Positions 34,488 to 45,937 of a stretch of 64,000 nucleotides of DNA are shown here, piece after piece (position 1 is the stretch's first letter; each line of letters opens with the position of its first letter). The position numbers were made by a program, and so were the translations under genes. The notes beneath the pieces were generated by a model. It saw only the letters and a program-made list of their open reading frames with translations. It was not told the origin of the DNA and made no database searches. The DNA comes from Puccinellia tenuiflora (Eukaryota; Streptophyta; Magnoliopsida; Poales; Poaceae). The stretch covers positions 246,087-310,086 of the forward strand of contig QRDG01000527.1 of the NCBI GenBank assembly GCA_012064385.1. The letters run 5' to 3'.

Positions 34488-35372
34488 GTTGGATGGAACT
34501 TAGCTCGAATTGAATTGCCCAAAAAATTCCAAATCCAAGTTGGAAAGGAAATGGCCTCCATTTCAATTCCCTTGTTTGGATGTGCATAGAATCTGTTTGT
34601 TAGAATCACAGGGCAGCACCAATTCCAAATCCTGTTTGGATGTCCAAAACATGGAATTGGAAATTATTCTGATTTGGGAGAGACTAGGGGCGTGGCCGGC
34701 TTGGGGAAGGCCAGGGCTAGCCGCCGTTCGCCTCTGCCGCCGTTCGCCTCTGCACGCGTGTAGCCATGGCCGGCTTGGGTTAGGAGGCAGGGGAGTGGAG
34801 GGGGCGGACGCCATGGCCGCCGCAGACCTGCTCCGCGGGCGCCATGGGAGCGCGGGGAACGAAGAGAGGCCAGCACGAGGAGGGCGGGGATGGGGACAAG
34901 GAAGGGGAACCTCACCGGCGCCGCCGCCGCCTTCCCCTCTACCGCCATGGCCACACGCGTCAGGTCGATCTAGGGTTACATGGCAGGGGAGTGTAGGGGG
35001 CGGACGCCATGGCCGTCGCAGACCTGCTCCACGGGCGGGGGAACGAAGAGAGGGCAGCAGGAGGAGGGCTGGGATGGGGAGAAGGAAGGGGAACCTCACC
35101 GGCGCCGTCGCCTTCCTACCGTCGAGCGCAAGGAGGAGCGCTGCTGTGCTACCTCGTGTTCTTTTGAGCTGAGCATCAGCGAAGCGGTACGCGCGGGGGC
35201 TTTCCGAGCGTTTCCGAGCCTGGGAGCTCGGAAATGAACGAGACCAACTTACACGGCGCGCGGGCGGGCGTGGAATTGGTCCAGGTTTCCGTCATCTAAT
35301 TCCTAGGCCACTCCAAACGCTGGAATTCGGGATGCCAATTCCAGATACTCAATTCCGAGCTGATTTTCCAAC
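34488..35372. mobile_element. Possible non-autonomous DNA transposon with GC-rich tandem core
   Basis: The left edge has TTGGA...AGCTCGAATTGA (34489-34512) and the right edge, reverse complemented, has TTGGA...AGCTCGGAATTGA (about 35350-35372), an imperfect terminal inverted repeat. The outer parts repeat GTTTGGATGT several times. The core (about 34680-35240) is strongly GC-rich and contains an approximate 196-bp-offset direct duplication. No target duplication was fixed. Superfamily is unknown; a Mutator- or hAT-like non-autonomous element that captured host sequence would fit. Confidence 0.4.
34786..35112 (+). repeat. Two-copy GC-rich direct repeat (offset about 196 bp)
   Basis: Copies at about 34786-34938 and 34982-35112 share GGCAGGGGAGTG, GGGCGGACGCCATGGCCG, GCAGACCTGCTCC, GAACGAAGAGAGG and GGGGAACCTCACCGGCGCC in the same order. 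Open frames across them (for example plus 34510-35172) look incidental because both strands and several frames are open. Confidence 0.75.
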
Positions 35373-35931
35373 ATCCAAACGCGGGTAGTGAAATTCACTT
35401 TGGGCGTGTTTGGTTGCTCGGACGTTTTTCAGCCTCCTTTCGTCCGTGGCCCTGGCCAGCCAGGCCCTGAAAAACGAGGCCAGAGTCATGTTGTGCAGCT
35501 CGTTTGGCTGCCAACAATGTTCTAGCCAGGCCCGTTTCACAACATGCAAATTTTCAAGCCCACGTAGTTTGGTTGCGTTAAAGTGTTCACAGTGCTAATT
35601 TCATGGTGTTTGGTTACATGCAAGTGACTTGATGTGCTTACCTTGTTACCCAAGTGGTGAACATACCACAGTTACCAACAATGTTCTACATACCATGTCT
35701 AAATATGCTGAACCATAGGCTTTAATGAAAATGCCCTAACTAGTTAGCAAAATAGGTGGTGCATCACAAATTCAGCACAAGATCTGCTGGTGATGCACCA
35801 CAAGTTCGTCTTCTGAGGGGTTTAGTATACCACCTCGCAAAATATACATGTCTGCCATCAGTTTTACGAAGTTCTACATAATAGGGGACATATTAGAGGG
35901 CATGGCAACAAGCACGTAAGAAGCAACAACA

Positions 35932-36718
35932 TCAAAGCCCCGCCGCCAGCTCGTAGAAGGCGCGATAGTAGGTGAAGTACCACTTCTTCCTGGTTTCCTC
36001 ATCCCCGGCAAGATAGGCGACACGCGCCTCTTCATGATCCATGAGGTAGCTAAGAGCAAGGTGGAGCGTGTTGACCGACAAAGGATTCGGCACACGCGGT
36101 TTGCCGAATATGATCTTCATCTGGTCATACTTCTCAATTGGCGTGTTGATGAAGCATTCGTCCTTGGGGTTAACCTGAATTGGGGACATATGATGGCAGT
36201 TGCACATGATGACATTTGAAGTAGACAATTGGAGACACAGAAGTACAGATTATGAAGAACTGAACTGAGGAAGCTTATGGTCACATGTTTGAGGAATGCC
36301 GTATCGTCCATGTAGAAAGTGCTTTACTCCTCACGCCATGCACTCCTTCGACTTGTGCCAATGACCGGAGATGGTTCCACCTGGTCTTCCACTTCCTGAG
36401 ATGATTGTACAACTGCATGTTGCTGACCTTGGCTTTGCAGAATAGGAGAACATCTTTGTAAATCTTCTCCAAACTGGCGTCCTTGATTCCCCTGTCAATG
36501 TCGAGCCCATCCTTCACGAGCTCAGCCATCCTATTGAGGACGAAGGTGGACAAAGTTGCTGGCCACTGCATTGGACTATTCTGAGACCTTCTCCTTCGTA
36601 CCGAGACGAACACTCGAGGCACCGACACGACCCCACTGCTGGCCTTTGCCCCTACCTCTGCGATGAATGCATATGTGGCCGGTATGTACCGCAGCGGCTT
36701 CGCGGGCAAAGGCAGCAC
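35932..36718 (-). pseudogene. Myb/SANT-like DNA-binding protein of Harbinger-like element, degenerate
   Basis: The conserved part begins near 36571 with WPATLSTFVLNRMAELVKDG and continues with SNMQLYNHLRKWKTRWNHLR, matching the plant Myb/SANT-like domain (Myb_DNA-bind_3) common in transposon-related proteins. A frame change near 36310 links to a short segment MDDTAFLKHV. After an intron, 36228-35932 gives NPKDECFINTPIEKYDQM and ends YRAFYELAAGL. The domain would bind DNA. The frame break suggests it is not functional. The upstream GC-rich segment near 37011-37283 may be a 5' exon or UTR. Confidence 0.6.
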
Positions 36719-36779
36719 AAACGTAGAGGAAATATCAGGGTCCTACACAGATGAACTACCGCATCAGTACCTAAGCATG

Positions 36780-36945
36780 ACGAGCTAATGGTCGATCTAG
36801 AAGATGTACCGCATCAAGAGCTAGGCATGGTCTGCTAGATAAAAAATCTACCGCATGAGGAGCTAATGGTCGATCGGCAAGATGTACCGCATCAAGAGCT
36901 AGGCATGGGCTGCCAGATAAAAGATCTACCGCATGAACACCTAAA
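36780..36945. repeat. Two tandem units of about 80 bp inside Harbinger-like element 4
   Basis: The block GAGCTAATGGTCGAT...AAGATGTACCGCATCAAGAGCTAGGCATGG...GATAAAA.ATCTACCGCATGA occurs twice in tandem with few differences (about 36782-36860 and 36860-36940). A third partial copy begins upstream at about 36757 (CCGCATCAGTACCTAAGCATG). Confidence 0.75.
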
Positions 36946-37516
36946 GATGTACTAAGATTAACCACATAGTAGATCTAGGTGTACAAACGGAGGACTTACA
37001 GTCAACCTGCTTATAGCTGGGGAAGGAACGGAGCTGGAGGAGGAGGCGTACGACATCTCGGACATCTCGGCGACGACCAGCTCCGACCGCCGAAGGAGTA
37101 TCCGCCGCTTTCCTGCTCCTCTGTGTTAGATCTGAAAAGAGGAGAGCTCGGAGGAGGGGTGCGAAATGGTGGCGGGAGTTCTGGCGGCGAGGCGGAGGGG
37201 GTGAAATAGGGGAGCGAAATCGATGGGCGGTGACCGAAATTTGTCCCGCCGTTTTTTCGGCTGCGCGCGCGAGCTCGCACCATCTCCGAGGGGCGGACGA
37301 GCTCGGCTCCGCGTTCCCCACCCCTACACCGGAACAGAGCAAAAGAGGGTGGCTCAGTGGAAACGGCCGATTCGGTCGTTCCTATCGGGCCTGGCCCGAC
37401 GCTGCTTTAAGGTTCGTGCCATGCAGGAACGCGGGCTGGGTCAGGCCACCAAACGCCTTGTTTTTGCATCCGCAGGGCCTGGTTGAGGAGTGCGTGGGCT
37501 ACCAAACACGCCCTTT

Positions 37517-38600
37517 GTCTCCAAGGTGCATATGCACCTGGTACCGTAATAAATATTCACGGCTCATCTTCACATTCTATGAATTCATAAAGTCGTTCCG
37601 TGAAAAACCGACATCTTTTATAACATATGTAAAAAAGACAAAATCATGTCTCGTGAAAAGTGTTAATTTAACACGAAATTTTGTATTTTTTACAGATGCA
37701 CACAAAATTATTGGTTTTTCGTGAATAAACTTTGTGAATACATAAGATGTTAAGATCTATGCGTGAACATGTTTTTGCAAAAAAAGTGGCATTTCTACAT
37801 AAGTTTAAAATACATTTCAAATAAAGCTTACATATGCACCCGGGAGCGAACACGTCTCTCCCATTTTACTAATCTCCCAGACACGTTTAAAAGCAGAGCA
37901 AAACAGAGGAGGCCGGGTGCGTTGTGGAGATAGTAGGCTTGTGTCTGTCTGTGGAGGCACAGACGATGTTTACATCAACATACAGTAGAGAGAATGCAGC
38001 ATTGGGAAGGTTGGTAATCAATGGCCAGGATCGATGAGGTCAGCAAGATCTAGTAGGCAGAGCGCTCACCGCCATTTATGGCCGGCAGAGAGGAACAGAG
38101 AGCAGTAGCTACCAGAGGTCCATGACCTCACGCACGCACAAAGCCCTCACTGTCCCTGGTCGTCCTCTTGGCAGGGTAAATTTATAGTGCCAATTACACT
38201 GTTAATACCCCGCAGGGTAGCTAGTAAATTTACAGTGCTAATTACACGAATATAATTTTATGTGAAGAGACGAAGTTCCATTGGTTTATCTAAACAATCA
38301 GGCCTTTTGAGATTATAGAAGGGTCTTTGTAAGAATTTTGGAGAATTCTAATCCATATTTATACATTTTTCCCGTGGAATCTATTTTGGATCAAGGTTCG
38401 TGCATTTGTGGATTAGTGAGTTCGTTTCAGAGGAAAACAACTTTTATGGCGGGTAAAATTATCATTTAAGATCGATCAATGTGTTTATTGAATCAATACA
38501 CTATCCAACTTAATTAAAGATCCGGAAAAGAGCTACACAATATATTTAACAATGTTTATTTGATTTATGTGCTGGCGGACTTGGCACCACGAAAGGTATC
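37517..38600. other. Intergenic stretch, no gene recognised
   Basis: AT-rich DNA without convincing coding potential. Weak features are a GGAGGCCGGGTGCG patch near 37907 and a repeated AATTTACAGTGC / AATTTATAGTGC motif at about 38178 and 38226. No terminal repeats were identified. Confidence 0.45.
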
Positions 38601-38639
38601 TTTACGAAATGAAAGTGGCAAGGAACACATGATGGAACA

Positions 38640-39030
38640 TTTTGTTTCGAACATATATATTTTTGACTATGTGTTAGCATGTGTTACGTGCCACGCTGTT
38701 CATTTAGCATTTAACATTACAACACCTCGTACTATCTCGTACGTTTTGGGTCATGGCTTGTGGGGATTGGATAAAGGTTCACGGTTGTTAATCTTGGTTT
38801 ATCCATTTGGCTATATAGGAATGATATTTTATTTCGTAAGAAAATTCAATCTTGTATGTAAATATTGTTACAGTTGGTTGCGCGTTCATGGGCTTTCGGT
38901 ACACAAGATGCAACATAAGGAGACGATGCAGCTTGGCGCCACGAGGAGCGAGTGGCTTGTAAGAGGGTTTATGTCCTCCATCGGCGACATGCCACTAATA
39001 GATTTCTTAGTTCTTAGAGTGATGCTTTAG
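38640..39030 (+). pseudogene. C-terminal remnant of LINE (L1-type) ORF2 reverse transcriptase
   Basis: One plus frame reads VHLAFNITTPRTISYVLGHG then GLDKGSRLLI. The next frame reads LSIWLYRNDILFRKKIQSCM, and the first frame returns with KETMQLGATRSEWLVRGFMS. This order is characteristic of the zf-RVT/C-terminal end of plant L1-type LINE ORF2, with the conserved W...RND...F block. At least two frame changes and internal stops are present. The upstream reverse transcriptase and endonuclease parts are missing, as expected for a 5'-truncated LINE copy. No clear poly(A) tail or target duplication was seen. Confidence 0.65.
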
Positions 39031-39845
39031 AATACACCATGAACGGGTGTATCTTTTTTCATAGAAAAAGTTGCCAAGCAGTTTGAACAATGTCTTTCAT
39101 GTTACAACGTTAATCGGAAGACTAGCCACCGCAAGCTACAACCACAATGCAGAAAGGTCTTGCTCGAACTGAGCATAAAGAAACGCATCTCGACCAATGT
39201 TAGTCACCTCCGAAGAACAACATCTTCATCCAAACTCTCCTTGTCGAAGTACTCACCGACCTTGAGTGCCTAAAGGAGTAGGTGAATTGGTGTTATGGCT
39301 TGATCGGTCCTAAAAATTATATCGTCTTAGACTCATAGGCAACAACATACATTGCGTCCCAGAAGCACAACCCGGAGCAATAACAAACACCAGAGCAAGG
39401 CTACACAAAACCCATGTGCCCCTCCACATTGTTTCCAAAACCGATGCTTTTAAGTTTCAACGAGGGAACAACGTTGAGTACGCCGCCACGCCCACCAACC
39501 ACCACGGACCGGGCCCGTTCAACCCACCCAAGTCCCAATCCCGTGGGTGAGGCCTAGTGTGCATGTTTGTCAGGGAGTAGAACCAACCAACAAAGTCTAC
39601 CCTCCACAGTTGCCGACACGTCTAGACTCCGTCAGATCTTCGTGACAGTGCGCTTCCAACACTACCAGGAGAGAGGAGAACGAGGAGGTGCTGCCACCCA
39701 AAGAAGCCCCCCACCGCCACTAGCATTGCGGGGGGGGGGGGGGGGGGGGGGGGGATGGGGTTCCTTCATGTCACCTCGGAGAGGGCCGCATGGTGAAATT
39801 CACTCTTTTTTGTGACTTGCAACTCAAGATATCATAAATTGCGGA
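39031..39845. other. Intergenic stretch with a 25-bp G homopolymer
   Basis: No gene was recognised. 39730-39754 is an uninterrupted run of 25 G followed by ATGGGG. A short plus frame (39567-39815) runs through it and is incidental. The right end is the target site TGTAT of the large Copia-type nest. Confidence 0.5.
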
Positions 39846-39850
39846 TGTAT

Positions 39851-41971
39851 TGAAAGAGCATGGTTGCCCCATGTGTGGTTTTGGTAATCAATGACAATCT
39901 CTATGGACTAATGTTTGTATTGAGTTATACTTGTAGGTGTGTCCATATGCATTGCTTGATCTCCATTTGTTGGAGTCAAGGCTAAGGGAAGAATATTATA
40001 TGTTGATCAAGTCTAATTGCGAGTTGATCAACATTCAAGTCCATGCGAAGATATGCCAAAGAGTGCCTCTCCCATATTGGTGTATGGGGGAGCAATATGC
40101 GAGTCTTCACCGAGCGGAGCGCAATCAAGAAGGTGGTCCATCTTGAGAAGGTCAAGATCGTCATCATCGATCTCAAGTGGATTATGCGCAAGGCAAAGGT
40201 ATGATCTTGATAGGTTTTCTATTTTACCGGTCTCATGATGTTAGTTGAGAGACCGGGTTATAGGATAGATAACCGTACTATCAAGAGGGGCTCTCGAGCG
40301 AGTATCTTGATCGTATCGTCATAGAGAGCTCAAACCTTTGCATCCTTGGCATCATCTTCTTTGGTTCTTCTTTGGCTCTTCTCGTGGTGTGGTCTTGGTG
40401 CTTGTCGTGCTTGTCATGACAAGGCCAAGTTCACCGAAAACGGTTTTCATATGCGTCTCCTATTGCATTTTCGGTATTGGAGATTTTGTCGGTTCATCCT
40501 TGTAGATGGTCTCACTCTTCCAATTATTTGCAAAATTTCCTTTACTTGTTTTCAATATTTCCAAGGATATCTCTGGTCGTCCTCTTTTAAACAAAATTGA
40601 TTTTACTTCATTCGGACTTCATTTGCAAAAGAGATATGGTGTTTCCAGTTCTTTATACAAAGGTTTTACCTTTCCACATTTGGTTTTATTCTCCCTTGTT
40701 GGACTATGATGTTTCTCTGTATATTCTTGTAGAGATTTTCGTTGCGATTCCAATGAGCCCAAGAACATCGAAAACGGAGTTCGGATGATCAAAATATGTT
40801 CGTTTTCGTGTTGGATGTTTTTCTGCAGTTTGGCCAGCCCAGGCCGGGCCAAGGCCGGCCGCTTCTGGTTCCTGCCCAGCCAGGCCGGGCCAAGGCCGGC
40901 CCCAGGCCGGGCAATCGGGCTGCCTCCCCTTTTCCCCTCCAACGGCTCCTTTTGGAGCCCCTTTTAAGGGGCCTTCTTCCCCAATGGTTCCCCAACCACT
41001 TGAGCATGTTTTTCCTCTCTCTCTCCTCCATTCTTGACCTTGGAAAAGCTTGCCTTCCTCTCAATCCCTCTCATGATTCTTGCATATCTTTGAGGGAAAA
41101 GTGAGAGGAGATCTAGATCTACATTTCCACCAATCTATTCCTCCTCTAAGTGAGGGGAACCTAGTAGATCTTGATCTTGGAGTTTCTTTGTATTTTTTCC
41201 TTTGTTCTTCCTCTTGAATCCCTCCCTAGCATTAGTTGCTTTGGTTGGATTTTAGAAAGAAGAACTTGACCACTTAGTGTGTTCTTGCCATTGCATTAGT
41301 TGCATCGGGTTGTGCTCTCCACGAATATTCGTGGGATTGAAGTTCAAGAAGCTTGTTACTCTTGGGTGCATTGTGTTCCCAAGAGCTTGTGCCTCTTGGG
41401 TGCATTGTGTACCCTAGACGCTTGGTGGTGTCCCGAAAATTTCGAGTCGTGAAGCTTCTGGCAAGGTTTGGGAGCCCCGATTTAGTTGTGGGTATGTGCC
41501 TCAAGATCGTTGTAAAGGCTCCGGATTCTGCCTTGAAGGATTTCGATAGTGGAAGGTGAACCTCACCTTTGTGGTGTGATTCATAGGAGAATAGGGTGAG
41601 GCCTTTGTGGCGTTGAGTAGGCCTGTGGTGGCGAGCTCACACCCCTCCAACAAGACGTACTCCCTTAACAAGGAGAAACTCGGGAATACATCCTCGTCTC
41701 CGCGTGCCTCGGTTATTTCTATACCCGGGCTCTTTACTTATGCACTTTACATTGTGATAGCCGTTGTGCTTGATATCATATATATTGCTACTATCACCTT
41801 GTTGTTATATTGCTTAGCATAAGTTGTTGGTGCACATAGGTGTACCGAGTTTATTAGGTTTTGTTGCTTGATAAATTAAACGCTAGTTTTATTCCGCATT
41901 TATCAAGCCTAACCATAAAAGTTTTAAATCGCCTATTCACCCCCCTCTAGGCGACATCGTTTGTCCTTTCA
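39851..41971 (+). repeat. 5' LTR of the plus-strand Copia-type element (2121 bp)
   Basis: It aligns over its length with 59241-61374 and, more distantly, with the reverse complement of the LTRs at 8442 and 16233. It contains the GGCC-rich block at about 40840-40910. Confidence 0.92.
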
Positions 41972-42025
41972 ATTGGTATATGAGCCTCGGCTCTCTTTTT
42001 GGGCTTTACCGCCTATAGAGTAAAG

Positions 42026-44292
42026 ATGTCGTTTAGAGAATTAGTGCACGATCCCACTTATATATTCGATGGCACAAATTATGATGTATGGAAAATTCGC
42101 ATGCTTAATCTTTTTAGGGACATAGACCCAATTTTAAAGAGTATTGTAGATATGGGTTTTTATCCTCCAAAAAATTCCCAAACTTTATCTTTAGAGGATG
42201 AGAAAAACTCTTATCTCGATACTCTAGCATCTAATGGTCTTATATGTGTTTTGAGCGATGTAGTGCTTGAGTCAATCATGCCTTTCCAGAACGCTCATGA
42301 GCTTTGGACCAAACTTCAAGATAAATATGAAGTGTCCAACACTATTGAGGATGATTGTTCTCCCTCCACCTCCAGCCGTGATGAGTTCTCAACTTCGTAT
42401 ACTTCACCAAATTGTGGTAAGCCACAAACTAATATGATGGTGAGTAGTGATAGGTGTTGCAATAATGATAGTGAGCTCATTGTTGATGATCCTTTATCTC
42501 TATCTTGTTACAATGCCTCATCTTTGGACCTAAACACATATAGCACTATAAATGTCATACATGCTAGTGTTGATAGTTCTTGCATATCATCTAAAAATTG
42601 CTTGGATAAATCTCTTGATGATATGCTTGCTTTATCTTGTTACCATGATAAAAATGCTTGTGTTTCCTCTAATTCTTGTATTATTAATAATGTAGAGGAA
42701 ACTTAATTTTCTATGGAACAAGATGTGAACTTGTGTAGTTCTTTAATTAATTGTTCTTCTTCATCAACCATCTTTTTCCTTATGGCTAAATCCTCAAGTA
42801 CTGATGATAATGATAATGATAATGATAATAATGTTGAAGAAGATGGTGAGGATGATGATGATGAATCCTTTCATAAGAAAGGTCTAATGGTTCAAAATGC
42901 TCTTCCTAAAAATAAAAGTAAAAATGCTATCCTCTTTGAAATTATGGAAACCGTAATGAGCGTGGGCTTACTATTAAGGCTTTGGAAGCAAGCCTTGTAA
43001 AAAAAGGAAGGATTGAAAGATAGGATGCGGATGAAAAAGCATCCTTAGAATATGCCCTTGAGGAAGAGCATGAGACTCGGGTTTCTCTTGAGGAGAAACT
43101 CGAATTTATTGAGGAGTCTCATAATGAAATAATTGCTAAACTCATTAAAGAACTTGACCATGCTCATGCTAAATATAAAGTCAAGAAAAAGGAAAATGCT
43201 AGCTTTAAGGAAGAGCTTACCAAGTTGTCTTCTTCCATTCCTAATGATGATGCTTGTGCTACTAACTTCACTTCTTGTGAAGCATCTATTTTGAAGGAGA
43301 ATGTTGATCTAAGGGCTCAACTTGAGTTGCTAACTAGCAAGTATAGAAAGTTGGAAGAAAGTCATGAAAAGCTATCTAGCTCTAATGATGATCTTCTAGA
43401 ATCCTATGCTAGTCTAAAGTTAGCTCACGAGGCTATCACTACCAAGGTAACATCTTGTGAGCCTCATGTGGACGATAGCACAACTTTAACTAAAAATGCT
43501 ATATTGCCATGTGCTAGTCCTAGTAGTTCATCCACTCAAAATATTAGTACATCATGTGATGAATTACTTTCCTTACCTTGTTGCTCTAACAATGAAGCTT
43601 CTACTTCCTCTAGTGCTTTTGTTGCCACTAACTATGTAGAGGAAATAAAAGACCTCAAGGACCAAGTCGCTTCTTTGAAGAAAGACTTGGTAAAGCGTCA
43701 TGAAGGGAAGAGCGCACTTGACAACGTGTTGAGTGTGCAACAATCACCTAATGACAAGAGTGGACTTGGATTCAACTCCAACAACAAGAACAAGTCCAAG
43801 ATTAACAAGAAGAAGGGCCAAGAACAAGTCAAGAATTCGGCCAAGATTACTTGCTTCAACTGCAAGATTGAAGGGCACCATGTTAGGGATTTCCCAATGA
43901 AGAAGAAGCCTCTTAGTGAGAAGCAACTAGGGAAGCGGCCTCTTGTTCAATCTCATGCTCAACCACGAGTTGAACAAAGGCCGCCTCCTAAGAAGACTCG
44001 AGTCAATGCTCCTCAAGTTGAGAAGCCTATTAAGAAGAAAGAGAAGAGTCGGTGTTACTACCTTTGCCGTGGCAAGGGTCACTTTGCTTCTTCGTGCACC
44101 ACCGGTAACCTATCCAATCCCGTCTTAATTGATGATGTTTACTCTCTTAGGAAGGATAGGGTTGGCAATGTGTTTGCCAAATATGTGGGAACTCAAAGTG
44201 GTGTCAAGAAAAGAACCATTTGGGTTGCCAAGCCTATTGTGACTAAACTCTTAGGACCCAACTTGGTTGGAGACCAACAAGCTCAAACTTGA
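42026..44292 (+). pseudogene. Copia-type gag, disrupted; first zinc knuckle damaged
   Basis: The start MSFRELVHDPTYIFDGTNY at 42026 lies 55 bp after the LTR. The frame has the WKIRMLNLFRDIDP and ELWTKLQDKYE features of UBN2-type gag. A TAA at 42704-42706 ends it in a place where the minus-strand relative has a glutamine codon. The next segment 42713-43000 contains an Asp/Asn repeat (DDNDNDNDNN) from a GATAAT microsatellite and then loses frame. Another stop lies near 43021. 43225-44292 completes the coiled coil and zinc knuckles: CFNCKIEGHHVRDF lacks its last cysteine (Phe instead), while CYLCRGKGHFASSC is intact. The same region in the relative at 13888-16178 has different lesions, so both copies decayed independently from one gag-only ancestor. 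Confidence 0.85.
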
Positions 44293-44323
44293 TCAATAGG
44301 TGTTTGTGGAGGACATTGGAGAC

Positions 44324-45822
44324 TGATACGTCCATTTTGCATCACTATTTTACATCATAATTTATCTTTATTTATTGATATATTTCATATTATGATGCAA
44401 TACTTATGTTATTTTATCCCATTTTGCATGTTTGGCAATTATTGGAGATGCATCCGCCGGAGCCTGGAATCAGCTGGAAAAGTACCTGTCAACACACCTG
44501 ACTTCGGAAGCCCCAAAAATTCCAGGAAAATTCAGAGCGTAATATTTCGGGAAATAAGTGACGGAGCCAGAAGGGGGCGAAGAGACGAGCAACAGGGGGC
44601 AGGGGTGACCCCCTGCCACGGGTCCACCTAGGGTCGCGGATGGGGCCCAACCCTGGTCCCTGTGGCCCCTCTCCGGCTCCCCTTCGGCGTATTATTGACC
44701 CATGACCTAAAAACATCGGGGGGTATCGAAGAGGAATTTTTCCGCCACCTCCACGAGGCGGAAACCAGACAGAGAGAAGAAGAGCTCTGGCAGGGAGAAA
44801 TCTGCCGGGGAATTCCCCTCCCGGAGGGGGGAATCGCCGCCATCGTCATCGCCATCACGCCAAGCATCATCAGGATCATCATCAACACCATCTCCATCAT
44901 CAGCACCATCATCACCGTCACTGTCCCATCTCATCCCGTTGTAGCAATCATCATTGTTTTGTTATTAGTTCATTGGAATCGTATCCCGGGTATTGATTAC
45001 CACTTGTAGTTGATGCTTGAGAGTTTTATCGGTGAATTATCTTTACGATAAGATTGTTACCCTTATTCATATCACCTCTGATCATGATCTATATGATGTC
45101 TTGTGAGTAGTTCGTTTGGTTCTTGAGGACATGGGGAAATCCTAGTTGCTAGTAATTGCATAATGTTGAGTAATATTTAATGGTTTGATTTATGTTGTGG
45201 TGTTATTCCTCTAGTGGTATCGTGTGAACGTCGACTACATGATACTTCACCTTTCAAAGGGCCTAGGGGAATGCATAGTGTATTTAGTTTGCTTATGGTA
45301 GGGTTGCAGGAGTGACAGAAACCTAAACCCCAATTTGTGAACTAGTGCACTAGGGAGCGTAGGGTCTCGGAGTTTAAGGCTGTGGTTAGGTTTTTATCTT
45401 AATTACTTTCTTGTAGTTGCGGATGCTTGCAAGGGGTTTAATCACAAGTATGTATTTGTCCAAGTAAGGGCGGTGCATTAGCATAGGTCCACCCACACAG
45501 CACTTTACCAAAACATTGAAGGTTAATCACCGGCGTGCAATGAAACTGGCTAGGCAGAAACTCCCATGTGTCCTCGAGAACATTTTAATCTTCATAAGTA
45601 ACACAACCGTCCTGTCCTTTGAGCTTAAAAGGATTGGGCTATTTGCTGCAATTATTGTAGCACTCTTTTATTTACTTGTTCTTTATTTGTTCTTTAAATC
45701 AAAAATCCAAAAACATTTCTCTTTTAGTGCTAGCAGTGAAACCTTGCTGACAACTACTTGTCAATACCTTCTGCTCCTCGTTGGGTTTGACACGATAGAT
45801 CCCCTATACTTGTGGGTCATCA
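44324..45822 (+). repeat. 5' LTR of the Athila element (1499 bp)
   Basis: It matches 54119-55635 nearly base for base. It lacks about 22 bp near its 3' end (45788/45789) that the 3' LTR keeps at about 55582-55605. It contains a GC-rich segment at about 44560-44870 followed by AT-rich sequence. Confidence 0.92.
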
Positions 45823-45937
45823 AGACTCTTTTCTGGCGCCGTTGCCGGGGAATGTAGCGCTATTGGTAAGTGGAACTGGTAAGGAACTCTTTTATTGTAA
45901 GTGTTGTTTTTATTTTTGCTTGTTACTTTGCTTCGTT

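Larger units (their letters stand above)
35402..37513 (-). mobile_element. Harbinger-like element 4 with Myb/SANT-type gene
   Basis: The left terminus GGGCGTGTTTGGTTGC (35402) and the reverse complement of the right terminus GGGCGTGTTTGGTAGC (37513) are near-perfect inverted repeats. TTT flanks both ends (35399-35401 and 37514-37516). Subterminal regions share CAGGCC and related motifs in inverted order. The 2.1-kb interior encodes a minus-strand Myb/SANT-like protein and no transposase. The 3-bp duplication favours PIF/Harbinger, though TTT is not the usual TWA, so superfamily is slightly uncertain. Confidence 0.75.

Noticed and set aside
34510..35172. 220-codon plus-strand and 178-codon minus-strand frames
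   Set aside because: GC-rich duplicated sequence open in several frames on both strands. The translations are low-complexity with no recognisable domain.
39720..39760. CpG island or gene start at the G-run
   Set aside because: It is a homopolymer, not a CpG-rich region, and no open frame or promoter-like context follows.
45812..45937. In-frame upstream ATG at 45812 as start of Athila gag
   Set aside because: It lies inside the LTR and before the primer-binding site. 45938 is the first ATG of the gag leader.
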